From contig CAMKNF010000040.1 in the NCBI GenBank assembly GCA_946414115.1, positions 1 to 13,151 on the forward strand: DNA of 13,151 bases, written 5' to 3'. The notes under the pieces were generated by a model. The model ran no database searches. It was not told the origin of the DNA and worked only from the letters and a program-made list of their open reading frames with translations. The translations under genes were made by a program, and so were the position numbers. The stretch comes from an uncultured Ruminococcus sp. Lineage in GTDB: Bacteria > Bacillota > Clostridia > Oscillospirales > Acutalibacteraceae. The stretch's first letter is position 1. Every line of letters starts with the position of its first letter. This document shows positions 7,149 to 13,151 of the stretch, piece after piece.

Positions 7149-7347
7149 CTGTTTTAAATACAGTTCAATCTTCTAAAAAATAACCTGATTTTTAAAAAAT
7201 TTAAAAAAATTTGTAAAAATTTATTTTTAATTCTAATATGGTTGCTAATTTTCAAAAACTATATTATAATATATGTTGTATTTTTATTTGTTTTGACTTT
7301 TATAATCTTAAATCGGTTTAAAAAGCCACAGTATGGAGGAATTAATA
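7149..7347 (+). promoter_or_regulatory. AT-rich leader and promoter region of the purine cluster
   Basis: About 200 bases without a gene, rich in A and T tracts (especially 7186-7231). The best promoter is TTGCTA (7242-7247) with TATAAT (7265-7270) at 17-base spacing. Weaker second candidates are TATAAT at 7301-7306 and TTGACT at 7293-7298. A small inverted repeat TTAAA-tcgg-TTTAA sits at 7308-7321. From the main promoter the leader is about 70 bases. I see no purine riboswitch core and no B. subtilis-type PurR box, so the mode of regulation is not visible. Confidence 0.6.
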
Positions 7348-8055
7348 ATGGAAAAGAAAGAACTTCTCTACGAGGGAAAAGCTAAAAAGGTATTCGCTAC
7401 CGATAACCCCGATTACTGCATTGTTTCCTACAAGGACGATGCAACCGCTTTCAACGGCGAAAAGAAGGGTACAATCATCGGCAAGGGTGTTGTAAACAAC
7501 CGTATGAGCAACTTTATGTTCAAGCTCCTTGAAAATGATGGTATTGCAACAGACTTTGTTGAAGAGTTAAGCGACAGAGATACAGTATTAAAGAAGGTTG
7601 AAATTGTACCTTTAGAGGTAATTGTAAGAAATAAAGCCGCAGGCAGTCTTTCAAAGCGCCTTGGACTTCCCGAGGGCACACCTATGAAAACTCCCGTGCT
7701 TGAATTCTGCTACAAGAACGACGATTTAGGCGACCCGATGGTAAATGAATACCATATCCTTGCGGCAGGCTTTGCAACAAAGGAAGAGATTGACACAATC
7801 TCAAAAATGGCACTTCGCATCAACGAGCTTATGGTTGAGTTCTTCAAGGAATGTAACGTTGATTTAATCGACTTCAAGATTGAGTTCGGCAGATTCCACG
7901 GTCAGATTTTACTTGCTGACGAAATTTCTCCTGATACCTGCCGCTTCTGGGATATGGATACTCAGGAGAAACTTGACAAAGACCGTTTCCGCCGTGATAT
8001 GGGCGGCGTAGAAGAGGCTTATGCCGAGATGATGAAGCGTATCGGTCTTGCATAA
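7348..8055 (+). CDS. purC: Phosphoribosylaminoimidazole-succinocarboxamide (SAICAR) synthase
   Basis: Joins CAIR and aspartate using ATP to make SAICAR in the cytoplasmic IMP pathway; PurB, two genes downstream, takes the product. The protein has 235 aa, normal for the stand-alone bacterial enzyme. It shows the N-terminal nucleotide-binding strand LYEGKAKKVF (7-16), the family signature EVIVRNKAAGSLSKR (90-104), the second signature LIDFKIEFGR (173-182) and ADEISPDTCRFWD (190-202). I place the start at ATG 7348, 7 bases after GGAGGA (7335-7340). An in-frame ATG at 7333 overlaps the SD itself and would add only five residues, so it is unlikely. It is the first gene of the cluster, behind an AT-rich promoter region. 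Confidence 0.97.
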   Translation: MEKKELLYEGKAKKVFATDNPDYCIVSYKDDATAFNGEKKGTIIGKGVVNNRMSNFMFKLLENDGIATDFVEELSDRDTVLKKVEIVPLEVIVRNKAAGSLSKRLGLPEGTPMKTPVLEFCYKNDDLGDPMVNEYHILAAGFATKEEIDTISKMALRINELMVEFFKECNVDLIDFKIEFGRFHGQILLADEISPDTCRFWDMDTQEKLDKDRFRRDMGGVEEAYAEMMKRIGLA

Positions 8056-8096
8056 TTAATTTTAACCGCAATTTCTATAAAACGGATGGTGGAACC

Positions 8097-9554
8097 TTGA
8101 ATTTTTCTTTCGATAATTTTGCAAAAGAGGGACTGCACGAGGAGTGCGGCGTATTCGGAATATTCAGCGACGGCACAATTAATCCTGCCTACGCTTGCTA
8201 CAACGGACTTCTTGCACTTCAGCACAGAGGTCAGGAAAGCTGCGGAATTGCTGTATCCGATGACGGTGTAATTGATTATCATAAAAATATGGGTTTAGTT
8301 ACCGAAGTGTTTAACAACAGTATTCTCGACTCATTAAACGGTCAAATGGGTATTTCCCACGTTCGTTATTCAACGGCAGGCGGCTCTGTGCTTGAAAATG
8401 CACAGCCGCTTGTTATGCGTTATGTAAAGGGCACTCTTTCGGTTGCACACAACGGAAATCTTACAAACGCACTTGAAATCCGCAGACAGCTTGAACAGCG
8501 TGGCGCAATATTCCAGACAACAATTGATTCAGAGGTCATCTGTTATGTAATAGCAAGGGAAAGACTTAAATGTCATACCGTAGAAGAGGCTGTTGCACGT
8601 ACAATGCAGGTAATCGAGGGCGCATATTCTCTGCTTGTAATGAGCCCGAGAAAGTTAATTGCCGCTCGTGACCCTCACGGATTCCGTCCGCTTTGTATGG
8701 GAAAATACAACGATTCAATTGTTTTTGCAAGCGAAAGTGCGGCGCTCGACGCCTGTGGTGCTGAATATATCCGGGACGTTGAGCCGGGTGAAATTGTCGT
8801 TGTCAATAACGACGGTGTTCAAAGCATTAAACCCGACTTCGGCGATAAGAAAAAGTCACTCTGCATTTTTGAATATATTTATTTTGCAAGAAGCGACTCC
8901 TTTATCGACGGAGTAAGCGTGTACGAAGCAAGAAAACAGGCAGGACGAATCCTTGCAAGGACTTATCCCGTTGAGGCTGATATGGTAATCGGCGTTCCCG
9001 AATCGGGAATTGACGCTGCAATCGGCTACAGCGAGGAGTCGGGAATACCGTACGAAAAGGCAATTGTAAAGAACAGCTACATCGGCAGAACATTTATCAA
9101 GCCGAGCCAGAAGGAACGTATGAAGAGCGTTAAAATAAAGCTCAACCCAATTGCCGATATGGTAAAGGGCAAGAGAGTTGTTATGATTGACGACAGTATC
9201 GTGCGTGGCACAACCGTTGACAGAATCGTCACAATGCTTCGTGAAGCAGGCGCAAAAGAGGTTCATATGCGCATCAGCTCACCACCGTTTATGTGGCCCT
9301 GCTATTACGGCACCGACATTCCCTCACGTGGCGAGCTTATTGCCTGCAACCATACAATTGAAGAGATTACAAAATTAAGCGGTGCCGATTCACTCGGATA
9401 TTTGCCTGTTGAGTCGCTCCACGAGATGATAAATTACGCCCCGATAGGATTTTGTGACGGTTGCTTTACCGGCAATTATCCTGCTCCGATTACCAAAGAA
9501 ACCTTCAAGGGTAAGGAACGCGGCGGAATGAATTTTGACAAAAAGAAATGTTAA
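8097..9554 (+). CDS. purF: Amidophosphoribosyltransferase (iron-sulfur type)
   Basis: Catalyses the committed step of purine synthesis, PRPP plus glutamine to 5-phosphoribosylamine. The 485-aa precursor has a 16-residue propeptide before Cys17 (EECGVFGI), which is expected to become the N-terminal glutamine-amidotransferase nucleophile after self-cleavage. Other marks are LQHRGQES (41-48), SHVRYST (87-93), HNGNLTN (118-124) and the PRPP-binding VVMIDDSIVRGTT (361-373). Cys256, Cys402, Cys453 and Cys456 (CDGC) match the four ligands of the [4Fe-4S] cluster in Bacillus subtilis PurF, so the enzyme is probably oxygen-labile. The start is TTG: no in-frame ATG or GTG lies between the purC end and Cys17, and the propeptide length fits the family. 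The SD is poor (GGTGGA), and purC ends 41 bases upstream. AMP and GMP feedback is typical of the family. Confidence 0.96.
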   Translation: MNFSFDNFAKEGLHEECGVFGIFSDGTINPAYACYNGLLALQHRGQESCGIAVSDDGVIDYHKNMGLVTEVFNNSILDSLNGQMGISHVRYSTAGGSVLENAQPLVMRYVKGTLSVAHNGNLTNALEIRRQLEQRGAIFQTTIDSEVICYVIARERLKCHTVEEAVARTMQVIEGAYSLLVMSPRKLIAARDPHGFRPLCMGKYNDSIVFASESAALDACGAEYIRDVEPGEIVVVNNDGVQSIKPDFGDKKKSLCIFEYIYFARSDSFIDGVSVYEARKQAGRILARTYPVEADMVIGVPESGIDAAIGYSEESGIPYEKAIVKNSYIGRTFIKPSQKERMKSVKIKLNPIADMVKGKRVVMIDDSIVRGTTVDRIVTMLREAGAKEVHMRISSPPFMWPCYYGTDIPSRGELIACNHTIEEITKLSGADSLGYLPVESLHEMINYAPIGFCDGCFTGNYPAPITKETFKGKERGGMNFDKKKC

Positions 9555-9570
9555 GTAAATCCAAATTTTG

Positions 9571-9576
9571 AAAGGA
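9571..9576 (+). promoter_or_regulatory. Ribosome binding site fixing the purB start
   Basis: AAAGGA, 8 bases before ATG 9585. An in-frame ATG at 9576 overlaps this SD and would add MYI, so the downstream ATG is preferred. Confidence 0.85.
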
Positions 9577-9584
9577 TGTATATA

Positions 9585-11021
9585 ATGGAAAAAAATACAT
9601 ATGAATCACCCTTGTCAGCACGTTACGCAAGCAAGGAAATGAAGTATATATTTTCTCCCGATAAAAAGTTCAGAACATGGCGCAAGCTCTGGATTGCTCT
9701 TGCAGAGTCCGAAATGGAGCTTGGACTCCCGATAACACAGGAGCAGATTGACGAACTCAAAGCTCACGCTGACGACATCAATTACGAAGTTGCACAGGAG
9801 AGAGAAAAGCTTGTTCGTCATGACGTTATGTCCCACGTTTACGCTTACGGCGTTCAGTGCCCAAACGCAAAGGGAATTATCCACCTCGGCGCAACCTCTT
9901 GCTATGTAGGCGATAATACCGACATTATCATAATGACAGAAGGCTTACAGCTTATCAGAAATAAGCTTGTAACCGTTATACGCAACCTTTCAAAATTTGC
10001 CGATGAATACAAGGCTCTTCCGACTCTTGCATTCACTCATTTTCAGCCTGCACAGCCAACAACGGTAGGCAAGAGGGCAACACTCTGGATTCAGGAGCTT
10101 TTAATGGATTTGGAGGACGTTGAATATCAGCTTTCAAAGGCAAAGCTTCTCGGCTCAAAGGGTACAACAGGCACACAGGCAAGCTTCCTTGAACTCTTTG
10201 ACGGCGACCACGAAAAATGTAAGGAGCTTGATAAGAAGATTGCCGAGAAAATGGGTTACAAGGCTTGCTTCCCTGTATCGGGACAGACCTACTCAAGAAA
10301 GCTTGACTCGCAGTTCCTTAATGTCCTTGCAGGAATCGCACAGTCAGCGTCTAAATTCTCAAATGATATAAGACTTTTACAGCACCTCAAAGAGGTTGAA
10401 GAGCCGTTTGAGAAGAATCAGATAGGTTCTTCGGCAATGGCTTATAAGCGCAATCCTATGAGAAGTGAGCGTATCGGTTCACTTTCAAGATACGTAATGT
10501 GCGACGTTTTGAACGGTTATTTCACAACCGCTACACAGTGGTTTGAAAGAACTCTTGACGACTCTGCAAACAAGCGTCTGAGCATTCCCGAAGCATTCCT
10601 AGCCGTTGACGGTATTCTTTCACTCTATGCAAACGTGGCAGACGGACTTGTGGTTTATCCCAAGGTTATCGAACAGCGCTTAAGAAAAGAGCTTCCGTTT
10701 ATGGCTACCGAAAATATTATGATGGACGCCGTAAAGAAGAGAGGCGCAGACCGTCAGCAGCTCCACGAGAGAATCCGTGTTCACTCAATGGCGGCTTCAA
10801 AGGTTATCAAAGAAGAGGGCGGCGAAAACGACCTTCTTGAGCGTATCGCAAATGACGAAGCCTTCGGCGTAACTCTTGAAGAGCTTGAGAACATTCTCCA
10901 ACCTGAAAAGTACACAGGCAGAGCAAAGGAACAGACAGAGGATTTCTTAAACGACTTTGTAAACCCCGTACTTGAAAAGTACAAGGATATTGAGTCCGAC
11001 AAGCCTGAAATTAACGTATAA
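9585..11021 (+). CDS. purB: Adenylosuccinate lyase, long (eukaryote-like) form
   Basis: A fumarate-releasing lyase used twice in purine synthesis: SAICAR to AICAR, and adenylosuccinate to AMP. The protein has 478 aa, clearly longer than the roughly 430-aa B. subtilis form. Landmarks of the fumarase/aspartase superfamily include RHDVMSHV (78-85), HLGATSCYVGDNTD (100-113), LAFTHFQPAQPTTVGKR (148-164, with His152 as a likely catalytic base), KGTTGTQASF (192-201) and the flexible signature loop GSSAMAYKRNPMRSER (281-296) carrying the catalytic serine. Many of these blocks, and ERTLDDSAN (321-329) and ELPFMATENI (369-378), agree almost residue for residue with my memory of vertebrate ADSL. It begins 30 bases after purF with a good SD, consistent with one transcript. 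It links PurC (its first substrate) and PurA (its second). Confidence 0.96.
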   Translation: MEKNTYESPLSARYASKEMKYIFSPDKKFRTWRKLWIALAESEMELGLPITQEQIDELKAHADDINYEVAQEREKLVRHDVMSHVYAYGVQCPNAKGIIHLGATSCYVGDNTDIIIMTEGLQLIRNKLVTVIRNLSKFADEYKALPTLAFTHFQPAQPTTVGKRATLWIQELLMDLEDVEYQLSKAKLLGSKGTTGTQASFLELFDGDHEKCKELDKKIAEKMGYKACFPVSGQTYSRKLDSQFLNVLAGIAQSASKFSNDIRLLQHLKEVEEPFEKNQIGSSAMAYKRNPMRSERIGSLSRYVMCDVLNGYFTTATQWFERTLDDSANKRLSIPEAFLAVDGILSLYANVADGLVVYPKVIEQRLRKELPFMATENIMMDAVKKRGADRQQLHERIRVHSMAASKVIKEEGGENDLLERIANDEAFGVTLEELENILQPEKYTGRAKEQTEDFLNDFVNPVLEKYKDIESDKPEINV

Positions 11022-11054
11022 TAATTTATGCAGTTTCAGTAAATGACTACTGCA

Positions 11055-11062
11055 AGAAGGAG
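11055..11062 (+). promoter_or_regulatory. Ribosome binding site fixing the purA start
   Basis: AGAAGGAG, 7 bases before ATG 11070. An in-frame ATG at 11043 lies upstream of this SD and would add nine residues not seen in the family, so the start at 11070 is preferred. Confidence 0.92.
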
Positions 11063-11069
11063 TTTAACT

Positions 11070-12347
11070 ATGGTAAAAGCAATTGTAGGCGCTAACTGGG
11101 GCGACGAGGGTAAGGGTAAAATTACCGACGTTCTTGCCAACGACAGCGACATCGTAATCCGCTTTCAGGGCGGGGCAAACGCAGGTCACACTATCGTAAA
11201 TGACTACGGAAAATTCGCTCTTCATCAGTTACCGTCAGGTGTTTTTCATCAGAATATAACAAACATCATCGGCAACGGCGTTGCTTTCAGCGTTGAAAAT
11301 TTTGTAAAGGAAATGGCTCATCTAAAAGAAAGAGGAGTTCCCGAGCCGAATATCATCATTTCCGACAGAGCACAGATTGTTATGCCTTATCACGTTGCGT
11401 TTGACTGCTACGAGGAAGAACGTCTCGGCAAAAATTCTTTCGGCTCAACAAAAAGCGGTATCGCTCCGTTCTATTCCGATAAATATTCTAAAATCGGTTT
11501 CCAGATTAACGAGCTGTACGATGACCCCGATTCTCTCAAAGATAAAATTCATCACGCTCTTGAAATCAAAAACGCAACGCTTACAAACCTCTATCATAAA
11601 GAGCCTATTACGGAAGAAGAGGTTTTCGATAAGCTTATGGAGTATAAGGAGCTTCTTGCTCCGTACGTAGGCGACGCTTTCACCTTTATTCATAAGGCGC
11701 TTAAAGAAGGCAAGAACATCCTTCTTGAAGGTCAGCTCGGCTCACTTAAAGACACCGACTTCGGTATTTACCCGATGGTTACTTCTTCAAACACAATCGC
11801 AGGCTACGGCGCAGTCGGCGCAGGTATTCCGCCTTACGAAATCAAGGATGTTATCACCGTTGTTAAGGCTTATTCAAGCGCAGTCGGCGCAGGTGAGTTC
11901 GTTTCCGAAATCTTCGGTGAAGAAGCAGACGAGCTTCGTAAACGTGGCGGCGACGGCGGCGAGTTCGGCGCAACAACAGGCAGACCCCGTCGTATGGGTT
12001 GGCTCGACCTTGTTGCAACACGCTACGGCTGTATGGTACAGGGTGCAACACAGGTTGCATTTACCGTTCTTGATGTTCTCGGTTATCTAGATGAAATCCC
12101 CGTATGCGTTGGCTATGAGCTTGACGGCGAGGTTATCGACTACTTCCCGTCAACAACAAAGCTCAAGAGATGCAAACCCATTCTCAAAAAGCTCAAGGGC
12201 TGGAAATGCTCAATTTCAGGAATTACTGAATACGACAAGCTTCCCAAGGAATGCCGTGAATACATTGAGTTTGCCGAAAAAGAAATCGGCGTGCCGATTA
12301 CAATGGTTTCAAACGGACCTGCAAGAAGCGATATAATTTACAGATAA
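11070..12347 (+). CDS. purA: Adenylosuccinate synthetase
   Basis: Joins IMP and aspartate using GTP to form adenylosuccinate, the first step from IMP to AMP; PurB, immediately upstream, finishes the branch. With the start at ATG 11070 it has 425 aa, the usual size. The GTP-binding loop is WGDEGKGK (10-17, catalytic Asp12), followed by GGANAGHTI (34-42, catalytic His40), TKSGIAP (127-133), VTSSNTIAGYG (237-247), KAYSSAVGAG (266-275) and TTGRPRRMGW (302-311). One oddity is the loop EGQLGSLKDTDFGIYP (220-235), which replaces the widespread EGAQG-x-x-L-D-x-D-x-G-T-Y-P, so the glutamine that contacts IMP in the E. coli enzyme is Leu223 in an ungapped alignment. I recall similar forms in gut clostridia, so this is probably a clade variant and not a dead enzyme. 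The gene lies 48 bases after purB. Confidence 0.96.
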   Translation: MVKAIVGANWGDEGKGKITDVLANDSDIVIRFQGGANAGHTIVNDYGKFALHQLPSGVFHQNITNIIGNGVAFSVENFVKEMAHLKERGVPEPNIIISDRAQIVMPYHVAFDCYEEERLGKNSFGSTKSGIAPFYSDKYSKIGFQINELYDDPDSLKDKIHHALEIKNATLTNLYHKEPITEEEVFDKLMEYKELLAPYVGDAFTFIHKALKEGKNILLEGQLGSLKDTDFGIYPMVTSSNTIAGYGAVGAGIPPYEIKDVITVVKAYSSAVGAGEFVSEIFGEEADELRKRGGDGGEFGATTGRPRRMGWLDLVATRYGCMVQGATQVAFTVLDVLGYLDEIPVCVGYELDGEVIDYFPSTTKLKRCKPILKKLKGWKCSISGITEYDKLPKECREYIEFAEKEIGVPITMVSNGPARSDIIYR

Positions 12348-12357
12348 TATTTACAGA

Positions 12358-12390
12358 GGCTGCCTCAAAGTGTCTAATTTTGAGACAGCC
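12358..12390 (+). terminator. Stem-loop between purA and guaA
   Basis: GGCTGCCTCAAA (12358-12369) pairs with TTTGAGACAGCC (12379-12390), 12 positions with a single C-A mismatch, around a 9-base loop. No T-run follows (GCTTGTTAATAG), so it is not a standard intrinsic terminator. It could weaken read-through, protect the 3' end of the upstream message, or be processed. It starts 11 bases after the purA stop and ends 30 bases before guaA. Confidence 0.55.
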
Positions 12391-12420
12391 GCTTGTTAAT
12401 AGAAAGGATGATGAGAGGAT

Positions 12421-13151
12421 ATGAGTAATAAGGAAACTGTAATTGTTCTTGACTTCGGCGGTCAGTACAATCAGCTGATTGCACGCAGAGTACGTGAATG
12501 TAAGGTTTATTGCGAAATTCTGCCTTATACGGTTGATATTCAGAAAATCAAGGATATTGCTCCAAAGGGTATTATCTTTACAGGCGGTCCCAACAGCGTA
12601 TATGACGAAGCTTCACCGCACTATACACCCGATATTTTCAAGCTCGGAATACCGATTCTCGGAATTTGCTACGGTTGTCAGCTTATGGCTTATTCGCTTG
12701 GCGGCGTTGTAACTCCCGCAGCAGATAATTCATCAAGCGAGTACGGCAAGACTGAAACTAAATATAATACAGACGATGTTCTGTTCAGCGGACTTCCCGA
12801 AAGCGGAATTTCGTGGATGAGCCACCGTGACTATATCAGCGAAGTGCCCGAGGGTTTCAGCGTTACTGCAACAACTTCCGTTTGTCCCACAGCCGCAATG
12901 TCCTGCCCTGATAAAAAACTCTACGGCGTACAGTTCCACCCCGAAGTAAACCATACAGAAAACGGTAAAGATATGCTTAAATCCTTCCTCTATGACGTTT
13001 GTGAGTGCAAGGGCGAGTGGAAGATGGAGAGCTTTATCGACACAACCGTTGCTCAGCTTAAGGAGCAGATAGGCGATAAAGGCGTAGTTTTAGGCGAACT
13101 GCACCTTGCTCTTAATCAAGGCACCGTTAAACGACCAGCTGAAATCCTTCA
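12421..13151 (+). CDS. guaA: GMP synthase (glutamine-hydrolysing), 3' incomplete
   Basis: Converts XMP to GMP using glutamine and ATP. Only the N-terminal class I glutamine amidotransferase domain is present (about 1-200): LDFGGQYNQLIARRVRE (10-26), FTGGPNSVY (53-61), nucleophile Cys83 in GICYGCQ (81-87, where the family more often has GICYGMQ), and the His173/Glu175 pair in FHPEV. The linker into the ATP pyrophosphatase domain follows (FIDTTVAQL, 205-213). The frame stays open to the window end, but after GVVLG (221-225) it reads ELHLALNQ instead of the invariant SGGVDSS loop, so I trust the gene only to about base 13095. ATG 12421 is the only in-frame start after a stop at 12412. SD placement is poor, with AAAGG 13 bases upstream and GAGG only 2 bases upstream. 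Confidence 0.93.
   Translation, partial: MSNKETVIVLDFGGQYNQLIARRVRECKVYCEILPYTVDIQKIKDIAPKGIIFTGGPNSVYDEASPHYTPDIFKLGIPILGICYGCQLMAYSLGGVVTPAADNSSSEYGKTETKYNTDDVLFSGLPESGISWMSHRDYISEVPEGFSVTATTSVCPTAAMSCPDKKLYGVQFHPEVNHTENGKDMLKSFLYDVCECKGEWKMESFIDTTVAQLKEQIGDKGVVLGELHLALNQGTVKRPAEIL
13096..13151. other. Foreign or chimeric tail at contig end
   Basis: The final 56 bases, read in the guaA frame, show no match to GMP synthase where the PP-loop motif SGGVDSS should begin. The motif is not in the other forward frames either. The tail is ordinary-looking sequence, not an adapter I recognise. As the other end carries adapter, an assembly or library chimera is the simplest reading. Confidence 0.7.

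Noticed and set aside
7149..7347. Purine (guanine/adenine) or PRPP riboswitch before purC
   Set aside because: I could not find the conserved purine-aptamer core or a convincing paired leader with terminator. Only A/T tracts and promoter boxes are visible.
13081..13151. Intein insertion at the GMP synthase PP-loop
   Set aside because: The position is typical of an intein, but the first foreign residue would be Glu, not Cys/Ser/Thr, and there is no intein N-terminal block. A contig-end chimera is simpler.
1..13151. CRISPR array, insertion sequence, phage or defence island
   Set aside because: No regularly spaced repeats, transposase, integrase or defence-like genes are present. Apart from both contig ends, the genes look like chromosomal housekeeping and starch-use functions.

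Overview
The window looks like one contig from a low-G+C Gram-positive gut anaerobe, most likely a Ruminococcus/Oscillospirales-type Firmicute. The grounds are a secreted GH13 alpha-amylase with a CBM26-like starch-binding module and a type I dockerin (the amylosome architecture known from Ruminococcus bromii and relatives), an AddA-type recombination nuclease, strong Shine-Dalgarno sites, GTG and TTG start codons, and the iron-sulfur form of PurF. The genus is an inference from gene content.

Layout. Bases 1-42 are not genomic: they match an Illumina read-2 adapter preceded by an 8-base index. From 43 to 2772 runs the 3' three quarters of addA (+). A 14-bp inverted repeat separates it from a convergent minus-strand block: the dockerin-bearing amylase (2825-5056, own promoter), a six-helix DUF308/HdeD-like membrane protein (5165-5776) and pyrB (5787-6884). 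PyrB carries an unusual C-terminal zinc-binding tail resembling that of the regulatory chain PyrI. A divergent, AT-rich intergenic region follows, with a complete tRNA-Leu(CAA) unit (promoter, tRNA, terminator). A plus-strand purine cluster then runs purC, purF, purB, purA, guaA. guaA is cut by the contig end, and its last 56 bases do not look like guaA.

How the genes fit together. PurF makes the committed phosphoribosylamine, PurC makes SAICAR, and PurB acts both in the IMP pathway and on adenylosuccinate. PurA and GuaA open the AMP branch and close the GMP branch. The middle IMP-pathway genes (purD, purN, purL, purM, purE, purH) are not here. PyrB starts pyrimidine synthesis on the opposite strand. 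The amylase is secreted and probably docks onto a cell-surface cohesin.

Most of the window is ordinary housekeeping sequence, and I see no convincing new defence, mobile or RNA system. The best points for a second look are the PyrB fusion with a PyrI-like zinc domain but no effector-binding domain, the dockerin amylase, the PurA variant at a normally conserved IMP-loop motif, and two contig-end artefacts that would mislead an automated annotation.
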